Positions 51,047-60,842 of a DNA stretch of 64,000 nt are shown in pieces. The DNA comes from Roseiarcus sp963741845 (lineage in GTDB: Bacteria > Pseudomonadota > Alphaproteobacteria > Rhizobiales > Beijerinckiaceae): contig CAVUJV010000023.1 in NCBI GenBank assembly GCA_963741845.1, positions 186,001 through 250,000 of the forward strand. Direction: 5' to 3'. A program made the position numbers and the translations under genes. Numbering within the stretch: position 1 is the stretch's first letter; each line of letters opens with the position of its first letter. The notes under the pieces were generated by a model. It was not told where the DNA came from. It saw only the letters and a program-made list of their open reading frames with translations, and searched no databases.

Positions 51047-52309
51047 TCAGCTTCGTGGCGCGATGTCGAGCGCCATTCGAATCGCGTCCGGCTTGCCCCT
51101 CAGTCCGGCGCGCGAGCGAGCGACTTGGGCTGGACCTGTCGCGGCTTTCTGGACGAGGCCGAGCGCCTCGCGCAGTTGCGCCCAGGAGCGGATCGTGAGG
51201 AAAGGCCGCTCGAACAGTAGAAAGAAGACGTAGGCAATCGCCAGCGCGGTTGGAACCACGACTGCGCTTGCGGTGAGATAGGAAAGGTAGGGACTGCTCC
51301 TCGGCCCGACCCAGAGCAGCGACAGGATCAGGGCGAGAAGAGCGCCGTGCGTGAGATAGAGGCTGTAGGCGAACTCCCCGAGTTTCGAAAGCGGCCATAG
51401 GGAAAGCAACGATCCGAGCGCGCTTGGGCCTTGGGTCAGGCCGACGAAAAGCATCGCGACCGCCATCCCGACCACGATGTCGACCCAGAAAAAATTGGCC
51501 GCCACGAAAGGCACGCCCGCGAACCAGAAAAACACGCCGATCGCAACCGAGAGGAGCGCGCCGATTTTCAGCATCGGCAGGCGCAGCGTCGGATCGGCGA
51601 CCTCGTTCGCCGCCCAGACGCCGAAGCAAAAAGCGATGAGAAGCTGCGGCGAAAGGTGGTCGATGCGATGGAATGGCGGCCCGGTCATCGCGAGAAGGTG
51701 CGCCAGTACGACCACAACGAGGACCGCCGCCGCCATGACCAGCGCCGAATATCGCTGGGCTGCAATGATCAGTCCCGGGAAGAGGATGTAGATCTGCGCC
51801 TCGACGGCGATCGACCAGAAGGCGCCGTTCGGCGTCTGCGAAGGAATGATGTCCTGAAGGAGCAGTCCGAAGACGACGAGCGATCGCAAATTAGCGGAAT
51901 GCTCCGGGAGATGGGCGAGCGCGCCAGTCAGGAGAAACCTGTCGACCAGCAGAGACAGGACGAGCGCGATCCAGTAGGGCGGCAGAATGCGCCAGGCTCG
52001 TCGGTGGTAGAACTTGGCCGGGCCGTGCTTGACGTCGTTGCGGCGCCGGGTGGGTCCCAACCCCAGCGAAAAACCGGAGACGACGATGAACACGACCACC
52101 GCCAGGTGACCGTACATCAGGAATCCGAGGGCCGTCGGGCCAGTGTTCGTGGGGAATCCGGGGAAAACGTGGATATACGTATGATGAAGGACGACGAACA
52201 ACGCTGCGCAGGCGCGTACTCCGTCGAGCCATTCGATCCTGTGAAAGCGCGGCTTCGCCTCGCTCGAAGCCACAGTCCCGTCGGTCGCCAGCGTCGTTTC
52301 AGAGCCCAT
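51047..52309 (-). CDS. acyltransferase 3 family membrane protein
   Basis: A 420-residue acyltransferase 3 protein with about ten membrane segments. The first motif WLDGVRACAALFVVLHHTYI contains the catalytic His region, and FYHRRAWRILPPYW, VEAQIYILFPGLIIA and YSLYLTHGALLALIL are family features. It probably transfers acyl groups to a surface glycan. Near it are a polysaccharide deacetylase and a GH25 lysozyme, which suggests cell-envelope modification, though strands alternate. Copy B of the dispersed repeat begins about 57 bp after its stop. Confidence 0.88.
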   Translation of the reverse strand: MGSETTLATDGTVASSEAKPRFHRIEWLDGVRACAALFVVLHHTYIHVFPGFPTNTGPTALGFLMYGHLAVVVFIVVSGFSLGLGPTRRRNDVKHGPAKFYHRRAWRILPPYWIALVLSLLVDRFLLTGALAHLPEHSANLRSLVVFGLLLQDIIPSQTPNGAFWSIAVEAQIYILFPGLIIAAQRYSALVMAAAVLVVVVLAHLLAMTGPPFHRIDHLSPQLLIAFCFGVWAANEVADPTLRLPMLKIGALLSVAIGVFFWFAGVPFVAANFFWVDIVVGMAVAMLFVGLTQGPSALGSLLSLWPLSKLGEFAYSLYLTHGALLALILSLLWVGPRSSPYLSYLTASAVVVPTALAIAYVFFLLFERPFLTIRSWAQLREALGLVQKAATGPAQVARSRAGLRGKPDAIRMALDIAPRS

Positions 52310-52407
52310 GATTTAATGTCAACATGATGCGCTTCCCAACGCAAGCCTTGAAGCGCGGCGCACAAACTTCACAATACTGTGACGAATTGTTGGCTTTGGG
52401 CCATGTT

Positions 52408-53334
52408 TTACCCTTGCGGCGCCGGCTTGATCTGAATCGGACGGTCGGGTCCGTGCGCGGCGTGCCTGTCGAGGCGGGGCCTGCGCGCCGAGATCACGCG
52501 CTCGGTCTCCGAGGTCCAGCCGGGCGGCGCTGGCGAGGTCGGGCCGGTTCCCGGCCCGGGAACCATGTGCACGATCCTGTAGCCGTCGGCCTTTAGCTTT
52601 GCGAGCAGCATGGGAAGCATCGCCGCGGTCCAGGGATGGCTGTCATGCAGAAGCAGCATGCCTTTGTGCCCGTTGCGTTCGAGCCGGCGCATCACGAGCT
52701 TGAGCTCGGCTTCGGGCGTCTGCGGAACCCAGTCCGACGCCCAGAGATCCGTCCCGAATACGCCTACATTGTTGGCCGCGAACCAGTCCATGAGGTCCCT
52801 GGTGTCGGCGAAGCCCGGGAAGCGGAAGAAGGGCGCGTGCATTTTGAGGTCTTCGAGCCGGGTCGGCTCGCCGGACGGGAACGTCTGTCCATAGGCCGCC
52901 TTCTCCACGGCGATCATGCCCTTGAGCACGTCGGCGCGGGCGGCCCCGGGCGCCATGAAGCGCAGGGTCGGCTGCGGATGGGACCACGTGTGAAAGGCCA
53001 CCGTATGACCCTCGGCCACCTCGCGCCGCGCAAGCTGCGGCAGGCCCGCCGCATTGCGGCCGATCTCGAAGAAGGTGGCGCGGACGCACTGCTCCTTGAG
53101 CGCGTCGAGGACTTTCGGCGTGTATTCCGCGGTCGGTCCGTCGTCGAAGGTGAGGATAACCTCATGATCCTTGAGCGGGATCGTCTGCGGATAGGTCTTG
53201 AGCCCGACCGCCAGTCCGCCCCTGGTTCCAACCTCTACGATACGCGCCGTTCCGAGCTTGTCCGGCCCGCATTCGGCCGCGACGCCTGCGCCCGCGCCGA
53301 GCATGAACGCCGCCAGCGCCAGAGCGACCCGCAT
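52408..53334 (-). CDS. polysaccharide deacetylase
   Basis: A secreted NodB-type polysaccharide deacetylase of about 308 residues. The signal peptide is VALALAAFMLGAGAGVAA. Metal and catalytic motifs are LTFDDGPTAEYTPKVLDAL (the D-D pair) and FHTWSHPQPTLRFM (the H-x-x-x-H pair). RFPGFADTRDLMDWF and MLLLHDSHPWT follow. It would remove N-acetyl or O-acetyl groups from an envelope polysaccharide. An alternative start lies six bases upstream. Confidence 0.9.
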   Translation of the reverse strand: MRVALALAAFMLGAGAGVAAECGPDKLGTARIVEVGTRGGLAVGLKTYPQTIPLKDHEVILTFDDGPTAEYTPKVLDALKEQCVRATFFEIGRNAAGLPQLARREVAEGHTVAFHTWSHPQPTLRFMAPGAARADVLKGMIAVEKAAYGQTFPSGEPTRLEDLKMHAPFFRFPGFADTRDLMDWFAANNVGVFGTDLWASDWVPQTPEAELKLVMRRLERNGHKGMLLLHDSHPWTAAMLPMLLAKLKADGYRIVHMVPGPGTGPTSPAPPGWTSETERVISARRPRLDRHAAHGPDRPIQIKPAPQG

Positions 53335-53503
53335 TGACAATTCCCATCCGGACAGTTTAACGGCGGGCCATCGCAGGCTTCGCGTCGGCGGTCAAGGCTT
53401 CCGGTTTTCTGATTCGGTAACGAAGCGTTACCTGGATCGCTCTAAAGTGTCATTGCGTGCAAGACGCCCAAGGTTTTTTAAGCGGCGGGGATCAACGACG
53501 ATC

Positions 53504-54556
53504 ATGGCGGACAGGCGGACGGTCTCCCTTCGCTTTGCGGTCGCAACTGCGGCGGCGCTCGGCCTGGGGCTCCTCCTTTCGGGTTGCGGCGGCGGAACCG
53601 GTCCCCTCGACATGGTCGGCCAGGATCATCCGCACCCGCGCGACTATCCGGTGCACGGCATCGACGTGTCGAAGTTCCAGGGCCCGATCGACTGGAACGC
53701 GGTCGCCAACAGCGGCGTGAAATTCGCTTATATCAAAGCGACCGAGGGCGGCGACCATCTCGACGACCGCTTCCAGGCGAACTGGGAAGGCGCGAAAGCG
53801 GCGGGCATCCAGCGCGGCGCCTATCATTTTGTCTATTGGTGCCGTCCGCCGATGGAGGAGATGGCCTGGTTCGAGGCGAATGCGCCGGTCGATCCGGACG
53901 CGCTGCCGCCGGTGCTCGACGTCGAGGCCACGCCGACCTCGAAGACCTGCAAGCGGCGCCTGACGCAGGCGTCGGCCATCGCCGACATGAAGGTGATGCT
54001 CCAGGAAATGGAGCGCCACTACGGCAAGCGGCCGATCATCTACACAACCGTCGATTTTTACGAGGCGATCCTGGCGGACGGCGCCTTCATCGACTATCCG
54101 ATCTGGGTCCGCTCGACGAAATATCACCCAACGGTGAAATACGGGTCGCGCCCCTGGATCCTCTGGCAGTACCAGTCCGACGCCCATGTCGCGGGCATCG
54201 GCCCGAAGGTCGACCGCAACGCCTTCTTCGGCACGCGCCAGCAATGGACCGCGTTCCTCAAGGAGCCGGCCGTACGGCCCCAGTTGCCGAAGGCGATCGA
54301 AACGGAACTCGCCGGAAAGACCCCGCCGCCCGGGCCGACGACCTGGAGTCCCGAGACGCCGACGACGGAAGCGAATGCCGAGAGCGGGGGCGGGCAGGTC
54401 GAACAGCCAACAACGGCGGCCGCCGAAGCCTCCGTGACCAGCGCCGATCGGACGGCCCGGGCGGAAGCGCTGGCGGATGCTCCCATGCCGCCGGACGATG
54501 GCGCACCGAGGCCTCCGGCCACGGTCTCCCTGTCCGCGGACGACTCCCGGCAATAG
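53504..54556 (+). CDS. GH25-family lysozyme lipoprotein
   Basis: A 350-residue outer-membrane lipoprotein (lipobox L-S-G-C, Cys28). The GH25 muramidase fold shows HGIDVSKFQGPIDW, IKATEGGDHLDDRF, GAYHFVYW, PPVLDVEATPTS (the acidic catalytic pair), PIIYTTVDFYEAI and WILWQYQSDAHV. The last 80 residues are low-complexity Pro/Ala/Glu. It cleaves or remodels peptidoglycan and is paired divergently with the polysaccharide deacetylase. The ATG at 53504 fits the signal peptide. Confidence 0.9.
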   Translation: MADRRTVSLRFAVATAAALGLGLLLSGCGGGTGPLDMVGQDHPHPRDYPVHGIDVSKFQGPIDWNAVANSGVKFAYIKATEGGDHLDDRFQANWEGAKAAGIQRGAYHFVYWCRPPMEEMAWFEANAPVDPDALPPVLDVEATPTSKTCKRRLTQASAIADMKVMLQEMERHYGKRPIIYTTVDFYEAILADGAFIDYPIWVRSTKYHPTVKYGSRPWILWQYQSDAHVAGIGPKVDRNAFFGTRQQWTAFLKEPAVRPQLPKAIETELAGKTPPPGPTTWSPETPTTEANAESGGGQVEQPTTAAAEASVTSADRTARAEALADAPMPPDDGAPRPPATVSLSADDSRQ

Positions 54557-54725
54557 ACGCGGCGCCAGTTCCGCGGCGGCCGGCCGTCGCGAACGACAGG
54601 CAAAAGCCTCCGAGCCCGCCGCGGCGGCCCTCCGCCCATAAGAACTGTCGGCTCGCCGCAGGCGGTCCTTGTTCGCGCGCGCCGAATGCGGCAACAGTCG
54701 CCCACGCTTCAGGAGGAAGCCGCCC

Positions 54726-57005
54726 ATGTCCGAATCGAACGCATCCCAGCTCAAATCGGACGCGCTGCATTTTCACGCCGAGCCGCGGCCGGGCAAGCTC
54801 GAGATCGCGGCGACGAAGCCGCTCGCCAACCAGCGCGACCTCGCGCTCGCCTATTCGCCGGGCGTCGCCTTCCCCTGCCTCGCCATCGCCGCCGATCCCC
54901 AGGCGGCCGCGACCTATACGGCGCGGCAGAATCTGGTGGCCGTGCTGTCGAACGGAACGGCCGTGCTCGGTCTCGGCGACATCGGTCCGCTCGCCGGCAA
55001 GCCGGTGATGGAAGGCAAGGCGGTGCTGTTCAAGAAATTCGCCGGCATCGACGTCTTCGACATCGAGGTCGCGGAGAAGAACGTCGACCGGCTCGTCGAC
55101 GTGATCGTCGCGCTCGAGCCGACCTTCGGCGGCATCAATCTCGAGGACATCAAGGGGCCGGAATGTTTCGAGGTGGAGGAGAAGGCGAAGGCTCGCATGA
55201 GCATTCCCGTCTTCCACGACGATCAGCACGGCACGGCAATCATCGTCGCGGCCGCCGTGACCAACGCGCTGGAGCTCGCCGGCAAGACGATCGGGAAGGT
55301 GAAGATCGTGTGTTCGGGCGCTGGCGCCGCCGCGCTCGCTTCGCTCAACCTCCTCGTTTCGCTCGGCGCCAAGCGCGAGAGCATCACCGTCTGCGACATC
55401 GAAGGCGTCGTCTACAAGGGCCGCGAAAAACTGATGGACCGCTGGAAGGCGGCTTACGCGCAGGACACCGCCGCGCGCACGCTCGGCGAAGTGATCGACG
55501 GCGCGGACATTTTCATCGGCCTCTCTGCGGGCGGCGTGCTGAAACCCGAGATGGTCAAGCGCATGGCGCCCGATCCGCTCGTGATGGCGCTCGCCAATCC
55601 CACCCCGGAGATCATGCCCGAGATCGCGCTCGAAGCGCGGCCCGACGCGATGATCTGCACCGGCCGCTCGGACTATCCGAACCAGGTCAACAACGTCCTC
55701 TGCTTCCCTTACATCTTCCGCGGCGCGCTCGACGTACAGGCGAGCGAGATCAACGAGGCGATGAAGAAGGCCGCTGTCGCGGCGATCGCCGGGCTTGCGC
55801 GCGAGACGCCTTCCGAAGTCGCGGCGCAGGCCTATGGCGGCCAGTCGGTCTTGTTCGGCAAGACGTCGCTGATCCCGAGCCCTTTCGATCCGCGTCTCAT
55901 TCTGCGCATAGCGCCCGCGGTTGCGCGCGCCGCGATGGAGAGCGGCGTCGCGCGGGCGCCGATCGTAGATTTCGGCGTTTACGCGGACCAGCTCAACCGC
56001 TTCGTCTTCCGTTCCGGCTTCATGATGAAGCCGCTCTTCGCCAAGGCGCGCGCCGCGAAGAAGCGCGTGATCTATTCGGAGGGCGAGGACGAGCGCGTCT
56101 TGCGCGCGACTCAGGTCGTGCTTGAGGAAGGCATCGCCGAGCCCGTCCTCATCGGCCGCCCGGACGTGATGCGCGACCGCATCAAGCGTTTTGGCCTCAC
56201 GATCAATGTCGGCGACGATTTCGAGATCATCAACCCGCAGGACGATCCGCGCTATCGCGACTATGTGGCGACTTATCTCAAGGTCGCGGGCCGCAAGGGC
56301 GTGACGCCCGATGTCGCGCGAACGGTGGTGCGCACGTCGCCCAGCGTCATCGGCGCGCTCGCGCTCTATCGCGGCGAAGTGGACGCGCTCATCTGCGGCC
56401 TCGAGGGCCGCTTCACGTCGCGTCTCAAGCACATCCGCGACATCATCGGACTTGCGCCCGGCGCCAAGGATTTCTCGGCGCTGTCTCTCGTCATCGCGTC
56501 CGCCGGCGTTTATTTCCTCGCCGACACGCATGTGCGCTACGACCCAAGCGCGGAAGAGATCGCCGACACCGCGATCGCCTGCGCGCATCACGTGCGGCGC
56601 TTCGGCATCGAACCGAAGATCGCGCTGATCTCCCACTCCGACTTCGGTTCGGCCGACACGCCCTCGGCGCGCAAGATGCGCGAGGCCTTGCGTATTCTGG
56701 AAACCCGCGCGCCCGAGCTTGAAGTGGACGGCGAGATGCAGGCCGACGCGGCGCTGTCGCTCGCCGCGCGTCAGCGCGTCGTCTCCAATTCGCGCATTCA
56801 GGGCCCGGCCAACGTGCTGATCTTCCCGAACCTCGACGCAGGCTCGACGGCGCTGCAGCTCACGCGCGTCATTGCGGACGCATTGCCCGTCGGTCCGATT
56901 CTTATTGGCCCGGCGAAGCCCGCCCATGTGTTGACGCCAACGGTGACGGCGCGCGGCATTGTCAACATGACGGCGATTGCCGCCGTCGAAGCGGCAGGCG
57001 GCTAG
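54726..57005 (+). CDS. maeB: NADP-dependent malic enzyme (hybrid with phosphotransacetylase-like domain)
   Basis: A 759-residue hybrid MaeB. The malic domain has DLALAYSPGVAFPC, FGGINLEDIKGPECFEVE and FHDDQHGTAIIVAAAVT. The nucleotide-binding part has VCSGAGAAALASLNLLV. The C-terminal part (from about residue 440) is a phosphotransacetylase-like regulatory domain (VLIGRPDVMRDRI and ILIGPAKPAHVL). It oxidatively decarboxylates malate to pyruvate with NADPH formation. It is intact. No associated gene is close. Confidence 0.96.
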   Translation: MSESNASQLKSDALHFHAEPRPGKLEIAATKPLANQRDLALAYSPGVAFPCLAIAADPQAAATYTARQNLVAVLSNGTAVLGLGDIGPLAGKPVMEGKAVLFKKFAGIDVFDIEVAEKNVDRLVDVIVALEPTFGGINLEDIKGPECFEVEEKAKARMSIPVFHDDQHGTAIIVAAAVTNALELAGKTIGKVKIVCSGAGAAALASLNLLVSLGAKRESITVCDIEGVVYKGREKLMDRWKAAYAQDTAARTLGEVIDGADIFIGLSAGGVLKPEMVKRMAPDPLVMALANPTPEIMPEIALEARPDAMICTGRSDYPNQVNNVLCFPYIFRGALDVQASEINEAMKKAAVAAIAGLARETPSEVAAQAYGGQSVLFGKTSLIPSPFDPRLILRIAPAVARAAMESGVARAPIVDFGVYADQLNRFVFRSGFMMKPLFAKARAAKKRVIYSEGEDERVLRATQVVLEEGIAEPVLIGRPDVMRDRIKRFGLTINVGDDFEIINPQDDPRYRDYVATYLKVAGRKGVTPDVARTVVRTSPSVIGALALYRGEVDALICGLEGRFTSRLKHIRDIIGLAPGAKDFSALSLVIASAGVYFLADTHVRYDPSAEEIADTAIACAHHVRRFGIEPKIALISHSDFGSADTPSARKMREALRILETRAPELEVDGEMQADAALSLAARQRVVSNSRIQGPANVLIFPNLDAGSTALQLTRVIADALPVGPILIGPAKPAHVLTPTVTARGIVNMTAIAAVEAAGG

Positions 57006-57417
57006 ACGATTTGTCACATGACCGAGAATTCATTTGACAGTTCGTGTCATCGGGCGAGAATGTCACGTAGTCGTCATCAAGCTCGCTGAGCGGTGGCGAC
57101 GTCGCGGAGGCCGTCTTCCGGAAATAAGACGGCGGAAATCGAGGTGGGAATGACGCCACCGGACCAGAGTGCGTGACCTCGTCGTATCAGACGAGGTCAG
57201 GGCGCTGAGGCAGCCCGACATGCCAGGGCGAAACGGCGCTCTTGAAATACATCACTGGATACATCTTTGCGGCTGAGACCCGCGAAGGCCAAGTGGGGCC
57301 CTCCGCCGAGAGATCATCTGCTTCCTAACAGACGTTTCGTGAACCGAAACAGGGCCCCGCATTCGCCAGAGCGCGACGGGGCCCATTTCACATGTCTGGA
57401 TCTGCGGCGGTCGTGTT
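57006..57417. other. intergenic region with several inverted repeats
   Basis: 412 bp between convergent maeB and the P450 gene. It contains four TGTCA/TGACA boxes within 56 bp at 57012-57067 (one pair inverted, 57035-57049), a perfect 9-bp hairpin at 57175-57198, a GTTTCG/CGAAAC inverted pair near 57334-57350, and a GGGCCCCG/CGGGGCCC stem at about 57353-57385. The last stems may be terminators. The first group could be an old insertion-element end. No gene is evident. Confidence 0.5.
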
Positions 57418-58636
57418 CTACGCCCCCGTGACCCTGACCGGCATCCTCACCCAGCCGCGCAGCGTGTTGTTGAACAGGGGCTCCGCTTCGCCGTCAGACT
57501 CGATGGACACGAAGGCGCGGGCGAAGGCGGCGAGAAGCGTCTCGCCTTCGAGCCTCGCGAGCAATTGACCGACGCACATATGCACGCCGCCGCCGAAGGC
57601 GACGTGGCCGGCCGTTGCGCGGCTGATGTCGTAACGATCCGGATCCGGCCATTTGCGCGGATCGCGGTTGGCGGCGCCGAGCAGCATCAGGATCTTCGAC
57701 CCTTCCGGGATCGTCGCGCCGCCGAGTTCGGCGTCGCGGGTCGTGGTGCGGAAGAAGGTCTGCACCGGCGACTGCAGACGAAGCGCTTCCTCGAAAGCGC
57801 CGCGCGCCCGCGCAGGGTCGGCGCGGAGCGCCGCGAACTGATCGGGCGCATCGAGGAGGCAGCGGATCGCCGCGCCGATTCCGTGGACCGTCGTATCGAA
57901 GCCTGCGCTGAGGAGCGAGCGCACGAGAAGCTCGGCCTCCTCGCGCGTCACCTCGCCGGCGTCGGCGGCGGCGTGGATCATCGCGCCGATGCCGCCGGGC
58001 GAAAGACTCTCGCGTTTGCATTGCGACGCGACCCAGGCGACATGCGGCGCCATCTGCGCGACCGCCGCGCGCCTGAGCGCATTGTCGGGGCCGAACATGT
58101 TGAACACTGTCGCGGCGTAAGGCAGCAGGTGCTCGCGGCCTTCCTTCGAAAGGCCCACGGCGTCCGGCAGAACCATCATCGGATAGACTTCGGCGCAGTC
58201 GGCGATGGCGTCGAATCGGCCCTTGCGGGCGAGGTCGGCGGCGAGCGTCTCCGCGGCCTCCACAAAGCGAGCGCGCAGCGAGCGCATGACGGTGGCCGAG
58301 AGCGCGCGGTTGAGCACGGCGCGGGCGCGTTCGTGCTCGGGCGGATCGCGTTCCAGCACGAGGCTTGGCGGCCGCCATGGCTTCTCCTTGGCGAAGTCGC
58401 TCAGGCCCACGCCGCGGCTGGAGCAGAAGGTCTCGTGGTCGCTGAGGATCTGCCGCACTTCCGCATGGCGGGCGGCGGCGTAAGCGCCATAAGTCCCCAG
58501 CCAGACGACAGGTCCTGCTTCGCGCAAGGCTCTCATGCGCGGGATGAGGATTGCGCAGGAATTCGAGCGAAAAGGGGTCGATAGGCGAGGTGGGAATTCC
58601 GACCTCGGGACCGCGCGTCGCGGCGGCTTGCGGCAT
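57418..58636 (-). CDS. cytochrome P450 (frameshifted near the N-terminus)
   Basis: A P450 of about 405 residues. The first codons are MPQAAATRGPEVGIPTSPID and PFSLEFLRNPHP. One extra base near 58541 then leads to MRALREAGPVVWLGTYGAY. Other features are LLSAGFDTTVHGI (I-helix oxygen-binding Thr), EEALRLQSP (E-x-x-R) and FGGGVHMCVGQLLAR (haem Cys loop). It lacks a membrane anchor. No dedicated ferredoxin or reductase is nearby. Substrate unknown. Confidence 0.88.
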
Positions 58637-58720
58637 GGCGTCTCCTCCAGTTCCGGCGGAGGCTAGAGCCGGGCAGACCGGTCGCACAAGAGCCGCTGAA
58701 GGTTTCGCGCGCCCGCCTGC

Positions 58721-59072
58721 TCAGGACAGGAGCTTCCCGAGCCGCTTTGGCGCCGTCATGCGATAGCTGCGGCGTACGAAAGCGTCGATCTCGCGCCAGT
58801 CCGCCGCCTCGTCGAGGCCCATGCCGATCCATCCTTTGGCGCCGAAATAAGGGGGCACGAAAAATCGCGACGGATTGGCGGCGATGATGAAGCTCGCGCG
58901 TTCCCTCGGGAACCTTGCACCAGAGCGCGAGCCAGTCGCCCCAGGGGCGCTCGACAGTGAAAATGCGATCCTCGATGCGGTAGGAGGGACCGCGCTTCAT
59001 CGGCTCCTCGTAAGCCTCTGGCAGCTCAAGGCAGATCGCGCGCAGCCGCGCGCTGATCGCGGCCCTCGACAT
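58721..59072 (-). CDS. MmcQ/YjbR-family protein (frameshifted)
   Basis: A protein of about 116 residues after correction. The first part is AICLELPEAYEEPMKRGPSY and FTVERPWGDWLALWCKVPE. After removal of one base near 58908 it continues as ASFIIAANPSRFFVPPYFG, AKGWIGMGLDEAADWREI and RRSYRMTAPKRLGKLLS, the usual YjbR ending. The fold belongs to the MmcQ/YjbR family, with roles proposed but unsettled. It lies 84 bp upstream of the P450 gene on the same strand. Confidence 0.85.
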
Positions 59073-59172
59073 GGCTTTGTCTCCTCAAGGCGCAAGCAAA
59101 ACTACCATGACGGCCGGCGTGTTGCGAAGCATATTGCGGGTCGCTTGCGACGCCGCTACGCATCGTCCTTGC

Positions 59173-60415
59173 ATGACGCTCGATCTTTCGCGCTTCGATC
59201 AGGACATTCTCGCAGGCGCGCATGGCGGCGGCGCCGCCTTTGCGATGCGGCTGCTCGTTCGCTTCGCCGAGGCGGTCGGGGCGCAGCGCTTCCTCGACAT
59301 CGAGGCGGCGCATGTTGATGGCTGCCTCTATCTTGGGCGCGCGAGCCTCGACTTCGTCGAGCGCATGATCGCGCTCGGCGGAAAGGTCCGCGTTCCAACG
59401 ACGCTCAACGTCGGATCGATTGATCTCATCCATCCGGAGTTGTTTCGGGGCTCGAACGAGGTTCGAGAGGCTGGCGCGCGTCTCATGCGGGCGCATGTCG
59501 AACTCGGCTGCGCGCCGACCTTCACCTGCGCGCCCTATCAGACGACTTACCGGCCGCGGTTCGGCGACCAGATCGCATGGGGCGAGTCCAACGCGATCGT
59601 CTTCGCCAATTCGGTGATCGGCGCACGCACCAATCGCTACGGAGACTTCATCGACCTCTGCTGCGCCATGACGGGCCGCGCGCCCGGAATATGGCCTCCA
59701 TCTCGCCGGGAACCGCTTCGCGCGGGCGCTGATCGAGATCGGCTCGACGCCGGAAGGATGGGACACAGAGCAGGTCGCCGTTGCGGTCGGGCATATTGCC
59801 GGGCGGCGATGCGGGCGGCTCGTTCCCGCGATCGTGGGTCTGTCGGACGATACGAGCGAGGATGATCTGAAGGCGCTCGGGGCGGCGGCGGCTTCGTCGG
59901 GGGCGGTCGCGCTGTTCCACGCCATCGGTCTCACGCCCGAGGCGCCGGATCTTGCCAGCGCGACGGGCGGGCTTGCGCCGGAGTTGGTGCTCCGACTCGG
60001 AGCGGAGGATCTGCGAGAAGCCGCGCGTTCGCTCTCCACCGTGCCGGAGGGCGCGCCGCTCGGCGCGGTTTCGCTCGGCACGCCGCATTTCTCGCTTCGT
60101 GAGTTCGAGCGGCTGATGCCGCTCATCGACGGACAGCGGTTCGCGGTCGACGTCTGGATCAATTGCGGCCGGGCGACGGTTGACGTGCTGGCGGAGCGCG
60201 GCTGGAAAGAGCGGCTGGAAGAGGTCGGCGTGACGCTCGTCGCCGATACCTGCGTCTATGTGACCACGCTCCTGCGCGCAAAGGCCGGCGCGGTCATGAC
60301 CAACTCCGGCAAATGCGCCTATTACGCGCCGGGCAACCTTGGCGTGGAAGCCGCCTATGGTTCGCTCGCCGAATGCATAGCCTCCGCGCGCGCCGGAAAG
60401 GTCGTGCGGCTGTGA
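59173..60415 (+). CDS. aconitase X large subunit, cis-3-hydroxy-L-proline dehydratase-type (frameshifted)
   Basis: Large catalytic subunit of a type II aconitase X. It opens ILAGAHGGGAAFAMRLLVRF and has HVDGCLYLGRASLDFVERMI, PTTLNVGSIDLIHPELFRG, TFTCAPYQTTYRPRFGDQI, WGESNAIVFANSVIGARTNR and YGDFIDLCCAMTGRAP. After one inserted base near 59689 it continues as EYGLHLAGNRFARALIEIG and later MTNSGKCAYYAPGNLG. Bacterial two-subunit members are known as cis-3-hydroxy-L-proline dehydratases. Corrected length is 413 residues. Its TGA overlaps the GTG of the small subunit. Confidence 0.88.
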
Positions 60416-60840
60416 GCGCGAGCGTGACTGCCGAGACGCTTGCGCCAGGCGCTGCTGAAGGCGCTCCGTTGAAGCTCGACGAGCCGTTGAGCTTCTGGGG
60501 CGGCCTCGATCCGGCGACCGGGCTCATCATCGACCGCCGGCACCCACAACACAAAATGAGCGTCGCGGGCCGCGTGCTGATGATGACCGCGGGTCGCGGG
60601 TCGAGTTCGGGCAGCGCGTCGCTCGCGGAGGCGATCCGCCTTGGGCGTGGTCCGGCCGCGATCCTGCTGCTCGAACGCGACGCGATCGTCGTCGTGGGCG
60701 CGATGGTCGCGGCCGAGCTTTACGGCTGCGAATGCCCGGTCGCGCTCGTCGAGGCAGGCGACTGGGAGCGTCTCGCGGCCGCGCGTCGCATCAAGGTCGA
60801 TGCGTCGGCGGCCGGCGCGACGATGGCGCTTACGCCATAG
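60412..60840 (+). CDS. aconitase X small (swivel) subunit, DUF126-like
   Basis: A 142-residue swivel subunit that pairs with the large subunit encoded just before it. Features are LSFWGGLDPATGLIIDRRHP, GRVLMMTAGRGSSSGSASLA (the catalytic serine loop) and GCECPVALVEAGDWERLAA. The GTG start overlaps the previous stop by GTGA, showing coupling. Together they dehydrate a hydroxy acid or hydroxyproline-type substrate; no proline-racemase or transport genes are adjacent to define it. Confidence 0.9.
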   Translation: MSASVTAETLAPGAAEGAPLKLDEPLSFWGGLDPATGLIIDRRHPQHKMSVAGRVLMMTAGRGSSSGSASLAEAIRLGRGPAAILLLERDAIVVVGAMVAAELYGCECPVALVEAGDWERLAAARRIKVDASAAGATMALTP

Positions 60841-60842
60841 GC

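Noticed and set aside
54258..57017. 919-codon open frame on the minus strand across maeB
   Set aside because: It runs antisense to intact maeB and is rich in Arg, Asp and His, typical of a shadow frame in GC-rich DNA.
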